Assembly: GCF_003268815.1 (NCBI RefSeq)
Contig: NZ_QLSV01000004.1
Location: 186,001 to 250,000, forward strand
DNA length: 64,000 nt
Direction of reading: 5' to 3'
Origin: Flavobacterium lacus
GTDB taxonomy: Bacteria; Bacteroidota; Bacteroidia; Flavobacteriales; Flavobacteriaceae
The notes below the pieces were generated by a model. That model ran no database searches. It saw only the letters and a list, made by a program, of their open reading frames with translations, and was not told where the DNA came from. The translations under genes and the position numbers were made by a program. Shown in pieces: positions 1-7,869 of this stretch. The stretch's first letter is position 1, and the number at the start of each line of letters is the position of its first letter.

Positions 1-1
1 A

Positions 2-622
2 GAAAAACTTCAAAAAATGAATCTACCAAAAGGCTATTCCATCAATGAATTATATATGGAGCAACCTTCCGATGAAAGCAATTTCACTGTAAAATGGGAT
101 GGAGAATGGCAAATTACCTTAGAAGTTTTCCGTGATTTAGGCGTGGCTTTCTTAGTTGTAATTTTGGTGATTTATATGTTGATTGTAGGTTGGTTCCAAA
201 ACTTTAAAACGCCTATTGTGATGATGTTAGCCATTCCGCTTTCGTTGGTAGGAATTGTGTTAGGTCACTGGTTGTTGGGAGCTTTCTTCACGGCAACTTC
301 ATTCATCGGAATGATTGCTTTAGCTGGAGTAATGGTTCGAAACTCTGTTTTATTAATCGACTTTATCGAAATCAGATTAAACGACGGAATCGAATTAAAA
401 CAAGCCATCATCGAAGCCGGAGCCGTGCGAACTACGCCCATTTTATTAACCACCGGAGCCGTTGTAATTGGAGCATCTATAATTTTATTTGACCCTATTT
501 TCCAAGGTTTAGCCATCTCGTTAGTAGCCGGAGCGATTGTATCGACGTTGTTGACTTTAATTGTAGTTCCGTTGATTTATTACATGACAGAACGCAAAAA
601 ATGGGAGAAGAATAGTGATTAG
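2..622 (+). CDS. RND efflux permease, C-terminal fragment (5' end outside window)
   Basis: This is the last ~206 residues of a large inner-membrane RND (AcrB/CusA-like) drug or metal efflux pump; the reading frame is open to the left edge, so the gene starts outside the window. The fragment holds a stretch of soluble porter domain, then the final block of membrane helices, with the loop MVRNSVLLIDF and the helix around TTGAVVIGASI that are typical of the last transmembrane helices of this family. It would export substrates with proton antiport, together with a periplasmic adaptor and a TolC-like channel presumably encoded upstream. The substrate class (HAE or HME) cannot be told from this part. 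The next small gene starts 38 bp downstream, after a short repeat array. Confidence 0.9.
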   Translation, partial: EKLQKMNLPKGYSINELYMEQPSDESNFTVKWDGEWQITLEVFRDLGVAFLVVILVIYMLIVGWFQNFKTPIVMMLAIPLSLVGIVLGHWLLGAFFTATSFIGMIALAGVMVRNSVLLIDFIEIRLNDGIELKQAIIEAGAVRTTPILLTTGAVVIGASIILFDPIFQGLAISLVAGAIVSTLLTLIVVPLIYYMTERKKWEKNSD

Positions 623-655
623 TCCTTAGTGAAACCTCAGAACCTTAGCACCTTA
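613..655 (+). repeat. degenerate octamer array, CCTYAGMA type
   Basis: The gap between the RND stop codon and the next start consists of near-repeats of an octamer. CCTC/CCTT cores occur at 635, 643 and 651, exactly 8 bp apart, with a further core at 624. The last unit runs directly into the A-run before the ATG at 661, so it occupies the ribosome-binding region. A closely similar array precedes the next gene. Confidence 0.7.
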
Positions 656-660
656 AAAAA

Positions 661-966
661 ATGAAACTAGTCTTATTAACCGCTGTCCATTCTTTCAAAC
701 GAGAGATACAGCATTTGCTCAAACAATCCGGTGTAAAAACCTATTCGTATCGTGAGGTAACCGGATTTAAAGATGTGTCAGAAGAAGCCTTGGCATCCAA
801 TTGGTTTGGAAGTGAAATCAACGAAAACGAATCCATTGCTTTTTATGCTTTTGTGCCGGTTGAAAATTTGGAAAAATTATATGAATTAATCCTAATATTC
901 AATCAAGAATTAGAAACCAAATCAAAAGTGCATTTGGCAACATTTAGTATAGAAAAATTTATATAA
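661..966 (+). CDS. small PII-like (DUF3240-like) protein linked to RND pump
   Basis: A 101-residue soluble protein without signal peptide or membrane segment. It opens with a beta strand (KLVLLTAV), has an alternating beta/alpha pattern and a strand-like middle (ESIAFYAFVPV), and resembles the small ferredoxin-fold PII/CutA-like proteins that sit next to RND efflux genes. I infer the family from size, predicted secondary structure and position; no diagnostic PII T-loop motif is visible. It follows the RND gene on the same strand and precedes a DUF2892 membrane protein, so it probably belongs to the efflux operon and could sense or modulate the pump. It could equally be an unrelated hypothetical protein. 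Confidence 0.6.
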   Translation: MKLVLLTAVHSFKREIQHLLKQSGVKTYSYREVTGFKDVSEEALASNWFGSEINENESIAFYAFVPVENLEKLYELILIFNQELETKSKVHLATFSIEKFI

Positions 967-1056
967 AAGGTAGTAAGGTGCTGAGGAATTGAGGGTCTAA
1001 GTTAAAAATAGTCCTCAACCTCAGAACCTTAGAGCCTCAGAACCTTAGAACCTTAA
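967..1056. repeat. inverted octamer repeat array (RAGG / CCTY units)
   Basis: The whole gap between two small genes is an inverted array. On the left, AAGG/GAGG/AAG cores occur at 967, 975, 983, 991 and 999, all 8 bp apart. On the right, CCTC/CCTT cores occur at 1019, 1027, 1035, 1043 and 1051, again 8 bp apart. The two halves are roughly reverse complements, so the transcript could fold into a long imperfect hairpin. The array starts right after the stop at 966 and ends in the A-run before the ATG at 1062. Confidence 0.75.
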
Positions 1057-1061
1057 AAAAA

Positions 1062-1250
1062 ATGAAAAACAGAATCGTACGCGGCATCGCAGGAACATTT
1101 ATTATCATTAGTTTATTATTAGCAATTTATGTCAACCAAAATTGGTTGTGGTTTACCGCTTTTGTGGGAGCCAATTTATTGCAATCTTCCTTAACCAAAT
1201 GGTGTTTAATGGATGACATTTTAACTAAAATATTCAAGGTAAAAGATTAA
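1062..1250 (+). CDS. DUF2892 family small membrane protein
   Basis: A 62-residue protein with the RGIAGTF N-terminus and two hydrophobic segments (about residues 8-24 and 30-43) typical of the DUF2892 / YgaP-like inner-membrane family, whose biochemical role is not settled. It ends with a short cationic tail facing the cytoplasm. It is the third gene of the apparent RND-linked operon and is followed at once by a good intrinsic terminator. The ATG is preceded by an octamer array and an A-rich stretch instead of a recognisable Shine-Dalgarno sequence, which is usual in this phylum. Confidence 0.8.
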   Translation: MKNRIVRGIAGTFIIISLLLAIYVNQNWLWFTAFVGANLLQSSLTKWCLMDDILTKIFKVKD

Positions 1251-1275
1251 GTACCTGTTGTCTTTTATCGAATAG

Positions 1276-1303
1276 AACCCTATGCAATGTATAGGGTTTT
1301 TTT
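1276..1303 (+). terminator. intrinsic terminator after DUF2892 gene
   Basis: Perfect 8-bp stem (AACCCTAT / ATAGGGTT) with a 7-nt loop, followed by a T-run at 1297-1303. It closes the efflux-linked operon. Confidence 0.85.
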
Positions 1304-1431
1304 AGGTCAATTTTTTTTGTAATGACTTCAATTTGGGGCTAAATACTCAAAAATAAACTATTAAATAATTTCAATTTTTGAAAAAGCTAGAGTTTACGTA
1401 AATTAAGAAATAAAATTAATATACAAAATGT

Positions 1432-3096
1432 TTATTTTGTCAATTCTCCCAACAATATCCCCGAAACATTCCAAGCACTAAAACTACTGCCTTCCGGCAA
1501 TCCTTGCGGAATTTGAACGCGAATCGTATGTATACCGGCAGATAAATTGCCCAATTCAATCAACATTGGATTTGTAACTGTGCCCGGACACCAATTAGAG
1601 CGGCTATAATCGGAGGATGATAAACCATTGCCAAAATTTCCAGAAGCAGGATTAAACAATCGATACGAACCGCAATCTTGTCGCCAAGGGATAAACGAAA
1701 AAGCAAGTTGTTCGTCTAAGTAAATACTATTTTTCTTAGGTACAAATTCGTCGCCGTTTTCCCAGCCGCCATGTCCGGTGGTAATGTATCGCAATTGTGC
1801 ATTTTTAATCGGTTTTTCTAAATTGAAAATAACCTCTAAACCTTTCTCAACCGAAAACATGGTGGCATATTCTTGTCCGCCCATTTCCATTACATTAGTT
1901 GTATTAAAAAGTGGCAAAGCGAATGTTGTTTTTTTAGTTTCGTTTTCTTGCGGATGAATTGTAATTTCTACTGAAACCCGATGTCCGCCTTGATCATAAT
2001 TACCAATAAAAGCTCCGACCCACATTTCTTGATTACTTAAAATTGGTTGTAATTCTGAAATATCCTGACGATAAGGAACTTCATTGAACCATGTTTTATC
2101 TTTTAATGAAATATGATTGTATTGCTTAATTCCAAAAGGCGTAAAAAACCGCATTAACTCTGTTAAGGGTTGATAATCATCTTGTAACACAACACCTTGA
2201 TAGGTTTTTCCGTTTCCGTTTTGATAAATGGGTAAAGTATTCATACCGTTTTTTAAACCATTAAAAAAAGTATTTTCATCTTTTACAGGAATTACAAAAA
2301 GCGACCCAGTTCTGTCATAAGCATCACCGGTAGAATTTGTTTTTAGTTCCGCAAAAATAGGAGTTCCGTTTGTTATAATAGGAAATTTCACTTTACGTAA
2401 GATGATCGTTCCATTAGCGAATCGTAAAATGCTGTCGTTTGATTTTGATTGATTTGAAAAATTGATGGTTTCGTTTTCAAAGACAGAGAGCGTTACAAAA
2501 CGGCTTTTCCAAAGTAAATCACGGTAGGTTAATCCGTCGGAAAAATTTGTTTTAGGTAAATCAATTTCAGCTGGTAATTTTTTTAGTTTTTCAATTTTGG
2601 TTGCAGTAATAACGAAGTTATTATTCCGGTTCATTTCTAAAACCAATCCTAAATTCTGACCTAAAACAGTTGGAGCACCTTGCACCTTGAGGTCTTTGGT
2701 GTACCACAATTCAATGGTATTAGAATTAATAATAGTTTTGGCTTTTTGACATTTATAGCCTAAAATGGTTTTTGTTTCGTTCAACAATTCAAACGATTGT
2801 TTTGCTAAAGCTAATGAATCTTGTGTTGCAATGAATTTATTCTCCGCCAAATAGGCCAATTGAATTAAGCTTTGCTTATTTCTATCAATAAACGTTTGCT
2901 CAAAAGGAAATTCATTTTTACCCGAAAAAGTTCCAACCGAACTCACCATCGTTACGGTTGAATTGGTGAAAACTAGAATAGGATCTTGGTTGTCATTTTT
3001 GGTGCCGTTGCTCCATTTTTCATACGTTATTTTATAGGATTGGCCACTTGCCGGAAGAAAATTTAAAAGAAGTAAACAAAACAATAATTTTTTCAT
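1432..3096 (-). CDS. PNGase F-type peptide N-glycosidase with GLPGLI-like N-terminal domain (PNGase F-II-like)
   Basis: A secreted 554-residue protein predicted to cleave N-glycans from glycoprotein asparagine. Residues 1-18 form a signal peptide. About residues 20-175 resemble the GLPGLI family (ILGYKCQKA, a WYT strand, and LGLVLEM where the family has its GLPGLI motif). The C-terminal half has the two-jelly-roll PNGase F layout, including GHGGW at ~441, an RQDCGSYRLFNPASGNFG segment and a WCPG motif at 502-505. I recall PNGase F-II of Elizabethkingia as having a similar length and extra N-terminal domain; this is a memory-based match, not an alignment. It lacks a T9SS C-terminal domain. It lies 78 bp downstream of a response regulator on the same strand, possibly in one transcript. 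Confidence 0.85.
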   Translation of the reverse strand: MKKLLFCLLLLNFLPASGQSYKITYEKWSNGTKNDNQDPILVFTNSTVTMVSSVGTFSGKNEFPFEQTFIDRNKQSLIQLAYLAENKFIATQDSLALAKQSFELLNETKTILGYKCQKAKTIINSNTIELWYTKDLKVQGAPTVLGQNLGLVLEMNRNNNFVITATKIEKLKKLPAEIDLPKTNFSDGLTYRDLLWKSRFVTLSVFENETINFSNQSKSNDSILRFANGTIILRKVKFPIITNGTPIFAELKTNSTGDAYDRTGSLFVIPVKDENTFFNGLKNGMNTLPIYQNGNGKTYQGVVLQDDYQPLTELMRFFTPFGIKQYNHISLKDKTWFNEVPYRQDISELQPILSNQEMWVGAFIGNYDQGGHRVSVEITIHPQENETKKTTFALPLFNTTNVMEMGGQEYATMFSVEKGLEVIFNLEKPIKNAQLRYITTGHGGWENGDEFVPKKNSIYLDEQLAFSFIPWRQDCGSYRLFNPASGNFGNGLSSSDYSRSNWCPGTVTNPMLIELGNLSAGIHTIRVQIPQGLPEGSSFSAWNVSGILLGELTK

Positions 3097-3174
3097 GTAG
3101 CAGTTTTCGATTTGAATTATACGATATCAAAAGTAGCATTATAAATTAATTTATGCAGAAAATTACATGAACAA

Positions 3175-3561
3175 TTATCCCAAAATAGTTTTTAAATTTT
3201 CAATTGTTAACGGCTTAGAAATAAAATCTTTAATTTCAGAATAGCTTTTTGCTTTGTCTTTATCTACCTGAGAAATAGATGAACTCACAATATAAATTTC
3301 AATACCCGTGAGCAATGTGTTTTCAATTTTGCAGTATTCGTCCATAAATTCCCAGCCATTCATCACGGGCATTTCGATATCTAAAAAAATAATTTCCGGA
3401 AGCTTACTTTTAGTTGCAAGAACGTTGATTATAAAATCGATGGCAGTATAACCGTTTTTTTCTACAAAAATTGTTTCGGCTAAATCAAGTTTTTCAATAA
3501 TTTTTTGAGAAATTGTTCGGTATATCGGATCGTTATCAATAATTAAAACTGATTTTTTCAT
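3175..3561 (-). CDS. single-domain CheY-like response regulator
   Basis: A 128-residue stand-alone receiver domain. The acidic pocket is D9/D11 (the usual second position is N10), the phospho-acceptor is D61 in the strand IIFLDIEMPVMNGW, the switch serine lies in IVSSS at 92-95, and the conserved lysine is K116 before a proline. There is no output domain, so it must act through protein contacts or phosphotransfer. Its start overlaps the stop of the upstream sensor kinase (ATGA at 3558-3561), so the two are translationally coupled and almost certainly a cognate pair. This kinase plus small receiver arrangement is common in Flavobacteria, often in relays with unlinked partners. Confidence 0.93.
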   Translation of the reverse strand: MKKSVLIIDNDPIYRTISQKIIEKLDLAETIFVEKNGYTAIDFIINVLATKSKLPEIIFLDIEMPVMNGWEFMDEYCKIENTLLTGIEIYIVSSSISQVDKDKAKSYSEIKDFISKPLTIENLKTILG

Positions 3562-6395
3562 TTGAAATAAATTTTAAAAGTAGTTTCATTTTTTGAATTT
3601 TCCACTTGAACTTTTCCATTCAACGCTTCAATTTGTGATTTAGCAATAAACAAACCAAAACCATGATTAATATCGGTGTCGTTTTCGGGAGTTTGAAAAA
3701 GACTGAAAATTTTATCGCTAGTTTTTTCAATATTTAGTCCATCTCCTATATCTTTAATTTCCAAAACAACATAATTATTTTCTAAATAGGAAGTGACTTC
3801 AATAGTTGGAATTGTTTTTAAATCTTTGTTTTTCAAGATATAATAAAAGAAATTCATAATTATATTATCTAAATACAATTTGTTGTGATGGATAATAAGG
3901 TTGTTGGACAATAAGTTTTTAACTTTTGCTTTTCGCAAAGTAATGATGTTGTTTAGGTTAAATAGAACACTTTCTACAGCCAATTTAAGTTGAATTTTTT
4001 GTTTTTCAATACTACTATTGGTGTAGATATTGGTGATTTCATTTAAATGATGAACCGAATCGTCTAAATCGCTCGAAACCAGTTTAAGCATGTCTAAAAG
4101 TTCTTCTCTTTCTTTTGGTTTTTCAGTTATTTCTAATAAGTTAATAATCGATTGAATATTACTGGTATGTGTTCGCAAATTATGTGAAACTATATGCGAA
4201 AAATTAAAAATTCTTCGGTTTTGTTCTGTTACAATATCTAACGATTGATAAAGATTGGTTTCAATTTGTTTGGCTTGATTGATGTTGATAATAACACCTC
4301 GAATTAATTTATTTTTTGTTCTTTTATTTTTAAAATAGTTAATGATTCCTCGTACCCAAATAATTTTTCCTTTTGAAGAAATCATGCGGTATTCAAGATC
4401 TAAATAGTTATTCTTACTATTTAATGCTTTCATTTTAGTGATAACAGCCGCTTGGTCATCTGGGTAAATATGTTCTTCCCAAAATGAATTATTGCTCATG
4501 ATTTCATTTTTAGAATAGCCTAAAAGATGATCAACTTTATCGCTAATAAAACTAAACTTTCCGTTTTCCTGATTAAATTCCCATACGATTCCATCAATAG
4601 AATTAATCAGTTCATTCAATTTTTTTTCAGACTCTTCCAATTTACTCAGAGTAATAACGCGTTCCGTGATATCGTCTGTTGTTATAATAATTCGTTCTAA
4701 AGATTCTTCATAACCAGAAATTGCATTCCATTGCAAATGAATGTATTTTTCTGTTCCTTTCAAGGTTTTAATTTGAGTTGTAGTTTTAAAGGAAGATTTA
4801 TTTTTACAAATCATAATAATTTGTTTTTTAACGGTTTGCAACGATTCGTTAGTGAGCATTGATTGAAAGTTTTCTATCAATTCCAGTGGTGTTTTGGCTT
4901 CGTGAAGAATAAGCGATTGCTGATTCATGGTGATAATTCGGATTCTATTCACGCAGTCGGTAACAACTTCCGGATTTTCGTTGATATAGTCTTCTACTTC
5001 TTTTTTAGATTTACCAATCAAATTAAGTGAAGTTAAGTAGTTTTTTACTTCCGAATAATCTTCTTCCCAAAGCGGAATTGGCGAATCTTCAAATAAACTT
5101 TTTAAACGTTTATTTGTTTCAATAATTAAATGTTCTGCTTCCTTTTTTTCTGTAATATCTTCAATAATTGCCATGTTTATCGAAGATGAAACAGTGGAAA
5201 CAATCAAATTGACCCAAATTTCACGCTTGTCTTTGGCTTGTAACCTTATTTCAATAGTATAATCTTCAATTTTACCCGATTTAAGTAATTGTTCTTTTTC
5301 CTGAACCAAAATATAATCACATTTTTGTGTTATTTCAGTCAATGTTTTAGATTTCAGCTCATTTGTCGTATATCCTAACATGTTGGCAAAATGCTGATTA
5401 ACTGTGACAAATTCTTGATGTTGCCCGCAAATTTGAACTATTCCAACTGCGGCTTTATCAAAGATTGTTTTAAAAAGACTTTCGGTTTTTATAATCTCTT
5501 TAGCTTGTAAATTAACCAGTCGAATCAGTTCTGCCGGACGTTTAAAAATAAAATAAGCAAATAAACCGGATACAATAGACAATAAAAAAGCAAGTAGGAG
5601 TGAAGGAAGTAATTCGGCCAATAGCTGATTTTTTTGCTTTTCAATAATGTACAACTTCCAATCTTCATCATTAATTTTTACAACTTTATAATTAGAAGCA
5701 CTAATTTCGGCTTTATTGTCAAAAAAGAATTCCTCTTTTTTCGTAATAGGATTAATTTTAGATAATTGAAAATAAAATTGTTTCGACTTTATATTTTTAA
5801 TTCCAGACGATTTTATTAAACTTTCTATTCTAATAATCACCGCCGAAAAACCCCAAAATTTATTGTTATTGTATACGGGAAGACGACCAATAATTCCAAT
5901 TCCTCCTTGTTTCAACTCAATTGGTCCAGCAAAAAACATCTTGCGGCTACCAATCATTTTTAAGGCTTCGTTTCGAACAATAGGGTTTGTGGAAGAATCC
6001 AAAATATTATAGCCAATAACACTTTCATTTCCTTCCAGCGGATAAACATATCTTATCACACCATCCGGTACCAATTGAACCAAATCGATCGCTGGGTTTT
6101 GTCGGATAATTTCCTGAGAGACTTTTTCAAAGTTTTGTGGCTTCCCTTCACTATCTAGTGTTAAGGCTAAGGTTAGATTAGCAGTATAAGAATTATTTAA
6201 CGATTGTTGAATGTTTTTTTGAGCAATTGAAAGTAAACTACTCATTTCATTTTGTCTGTTTTTCGCAATAATTTCAGACCGAAGGTAAACGATAAACAAT
6301 CCAAAACATAAGACAAGAAAATAAATCAGTAAACCTCCGAGTTTTGGCTTTATTTTAACCCTCGAAACAAGTTTATTTGAAGTGTAGGTATTCAT
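3558..6395 (-). CDS. CHASE/PAS multi-domain sensor histidine kinase
   Basis: A 945-residue membrane sensor kinase. A transmembrane helix at about 22-40 and a second at about 262-285 flank a CHASE-like periplasmic sensor of ~220 residues. The cytoplasmic part carries three PAS domains (starting near 305, 425 and 585), a dimerisation/phosphoacceptor helix with the H-box SHIVSHNLRTHTSN, and a C-terminal ATPase with an N-box (IIMNFFYYILKN), a G1 box (DIGDGL) and a G2 box (GFGLFIAK). The N-box is degenerate: the usual NLxxNAxKY is NFFYYILKN, so ATP binding may be weaker than usual. It overlaps the receiver gene downstream and faces a 923-bp gap upstream. The ligand is unknown. Confidence 0.92.
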   Translation of the reverse strand: MNTYTSNKLVSRVKIKPKLGGLLIYFLVLCFGLFIVYLRSEIIAKNRQNEMSSLLSIAQKNIQQSLNNSYTANLTLALTLDSEGKPQNFEKVSQEIIRQNPAIDLVQLVPDGVIRYVYPLEGNESVIGYNILDSSTNPIVRNEALKMIGSRKMFFAGPIELKQGGIGIIGRLPVYNNNKFWGFSAVIIRIESLIKSSGIKNIKSKQFYFQLSKINPITKKEEFFFDNKAEISASNYKVVKINDEDWKLYIIEKQKNQLLAELLPSLLLAFLLSIVSGLFAYFIFKRPAELIRLVNLQAKEIIKTESLFKTIFDKAAVGIVQICGQHQEFVTVNQHFANMLGYTTNELKSKTLTEITQKCDYILVQEKEQLLKSGKIEDYTIEIRLQAKDKREIWVNLIVSTVSSSINMAIIEDITEKKEAEHLIIETNKRLKSLFEDSPIPLWEEDYSEVKNYLTSLNLIGKSKKEVEDYINENPEVVTDCVNRIRIITMNQQSLILHEAKTPLELIENFQSMLTNESLQTVKKQIIMICKNKSSFKTTTQIKTLKGTEKYIHLQWNAISGYEESLERIIITTDDITERVITLSKLEESEKKLNELINSIDGIVWEFNQENGKFSFISDKVDHLLGYSKNEIMSNNSFWEEHIYPDDQAAVITKMKALNSKNNYLDLEYRMISSKGKIIWVRGIINYFKNKRTKNKLIRGVIININQAKQIETNLYQSLDIVTEQNRRIFNFSHIVSHNLRTHTSNIQSIINLLEITEKPKEREELLDMLKLVSSDLDDSVHHLNEITNIYTNSSIEKQKIQLKLAVESVLFNLNNIITLRKAKVKNLLSNNLIIHHNKLYLDNIIMNFFYYILKNKDLKTIPTIEVTSYLENNYVVLEIKDIGDGLNIEKTSDKIFSLFQTPENDTDINHGFGLFIAKSQIEALNGKVQVENSKNETTFKIYFK

Positions 6396-6781
6396 TTAAT
6401 TTATTTTTATACGTTTTTAGGAAAGCTTTGGGGGCTTTTTTAAATTTGACAAAATTAAGTCAATTAAACAGTTTTATTGTTGTAATTCAATTAGTTGTGA
6501 TAATTTTAGTATTAGTTAAAACAACTTTTTTCTTGTAGAAGGAGAAGTTTTTTTGTACTATAATTAATTCAGGTATCATCATGAAAAGCAATTTTTGAAT
6601 GTTATAGAAAAGGGGTTAAAATCAATAGATAACGTTTTTGCATTCGTTTTTTTTGTACAACATCAACACCAAAATCTTCTTTAAAACCAATGAGGCTAAA
6701 AGATAGAGAACGAAATATCTTTATTAGATTGAGATTTAACCTAAAAAAAGAAATCTTTAGGTTAGTGAAAAGAAATATAAA

Positions 6782-6802
6782 AGCATAGTTATGCTCTTTT
6801 TT
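6782..6802 (+). terminator. weak terminator-like hairpin
   Basis: A 5-bp stem (AGCAT / ATGCT) with a 4-nt loop followed by CTTTTTT. No gene ends nearby on this strand, so it may be a relic of a lost gene or chance. Confidence 0.3.
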
Positions 6803-7094
6803 AGTAATTGAGGTCAAGTTTCAGTTGTTTTGGGTTGTGCAAACCTAACCATTTTTAACAGAATTTTAAACAAAAAAGCATAATAAAATGTTAAATAAAA
6901 TGTCGTTGTGTGTCGTTCTTCGATAATGTAGGTGTATTCATCGGCATTTGTTGTGTTTTGAATGGCTAATATTAAAATCAAATAAAATTATAACAACCAG
7001 CGATTCTGAAACTTTTTTTGTTTCATCTATTTTTTTTAAATGATGTATGATTTTTTATATTTTTAAAAATATAAATTGAGAAGCCGACACAACA

Positions 7095-7240
7095 ATGAGT
7101 AATCGAGACAAATTATATGCCTTACCTATTTATCAAAAAGCGTACGATATTTTGAAAATGATAAACAGTTTATGAGAAAATATGCTAGAGGACCGTGATT
7201 TTTTTTAAACATGATTGCGATCAAAAGGAGCAGATTTATT
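7095..7240 (+). pseudogene. remnant of a small four-helix-bundle-type hypothetical protein
   Basis: An ATG at 7095 opens 26 clean codons (reading MSNRDKLYALPIYQKAYDI and on) and then hits TGA at 7173-7175. The same frame resumes as ENMLEDRDFF before another stop, and after a frame change the DNA reads KGADLFLKMN near 7210-7240. These pieces resemble, in order, the start and middle of small Bacteroidetes four-helix-bundle proteins (LPIYQKA near the N-terminus, a GADLYxxRMEN-like segment later). The family assignment is from memory and the fragments are short. No expression signals are evident. Confidence 0.4.
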
Positions 7241-7272
7241 TCTAAAAATGAACTAATCATTCAACATTTTAA

Positions 7273-7304
7273 TTTGAATTGAATTTATTTCTTCCTTACC
7301 TTTA
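7273..7304 (+). promoter_or_regulatory. possible Bacteroidetes-type promoter
   Basis: TTTG at 7273-7276, then 20 bp, then TACCTTTA at 7297-7304 (consensus TAnnTTTG with the last G replaced by A). The predicted start would leave a very short leader before the ATG at 7319. Confidence 0.35.
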
Positions 7305-7318
7305 CCAAAAGATTTTTT

Positions 7319-7858
7319 ATGTCAACTATTTTAGCTTTTGCAGGAAGTAATTCTTCCACTTCAATCAATCATGCACTTGTAGCTTATTTAACAACACAAT
7401 TAAAAAGCACTTCATTTGAATTATTCAAATTAGCCGATATGGACTTGATTGTTTATAGCGAAGATGAACAACGCGATAATGGATTTCCATCGTCAATCAA
7501 CCAAATTTACAAACATATTCAGGCTTCTAAAGGAATTATCATTTCGGTAAATGAACACAATAGCAATCCATCCGCTTTCTTTAAAAATGTTTTGGATTGG
7601 TTATCGCGATTAGATAGAAAGTTTTTAGAAGATAAGAAAGTATTTTTATTGAGTGCTTCAACAGGTGCCCGTGGTGGAATAGGTGCATTGGAAATAGTAG
7701 AAAAAATGATTCCTCGCTTTGGTGGAGAGGTTTTTGGCACTTATGCATTTCCTTCATTTAAAGAAAACTTTTCTATTGAAGAAACGAAAATTATTAATGA
7801 TGAAATTAAAAATGAAATTTTAGAGAAACTACATCAATTGGAAGTATCTTTAAAGTAA
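7319..7858 (+). CDS. NAD(P)H-dependent FMN reductase-like flavoprotein
   Basis: A 179-residue cytoplasmic flavodoxin-fold protein of the NADPH-dependent FMN reductase family. The FMN phosphate loop AGSNSSTSIN is at residues 8-17, a second flavin-contacting loop (EHNSNPSAFFKNVLDWLSR) follows near residue 80, and STGARGG near 115 forms the third. The family reduces FMN, quinones or azo compounds with NAD(P)H; which one applies here cannot be told. It lies 11 bp upstream of pabB on the same strand and probably shares its transcript. Length is normal for the family. Confidence 0.88.
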   Translation: MSTILAFAGSNSSTSINHALVAYLTTQLKSTSFELFKLADMDLIVYSEDEQRDNGFPSSINQIYKHIQASKGIIISVNEHNSNPSAFFKNVLDWLSRLDRKFLEDKKVFLLSASTGARGGIGALEIVEKMIPRFGGEVFGTYAFPSFKENFSIEETKIINDEIKNEILEKLHQLEVSLK

Positions 7859-7869
7859 TTTTATCTAAA

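Larger units (their letters stand above)
6396..7318. other. gene-poor interval
   Basis: 923 bp, strongly AT-rich, between divergently transcribed genes. The only long open frame (minus, 6602-6817) is low-complexity Phe/Leu/Lys-rich and has no recognisable domain, so I do not call it. The interval contains a weak inverted repeat (AACCTAAA 6738-6745 / TTTAGGTT 6756-6763), a weak terminator-like hairpin at 6782-6802, a probable pseudogene remnant at 7095-7240 and a possible promoter for the FMN reductase at 7273-7304. Confidence 0.6.

Noticed and set aside
613-1056. First reading of the arrays at 613 and 967 as heptamer repeats
   Set aside because: Core positions are 8 bp apart (635, 643, 651; 1019-1051), so the period is 8. 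The 7-bp period is true for the arrays at 8306, 56850, 56978 and 61164.
6602-6817. 71-residue open frame on the minus strand in the gene-poor interval
   Set aside because: Low-complexity Phe/Leu/Ile/Lys composition, no domain or signal peptide and no promoter. It fits chance reading of AT-rich DNA.
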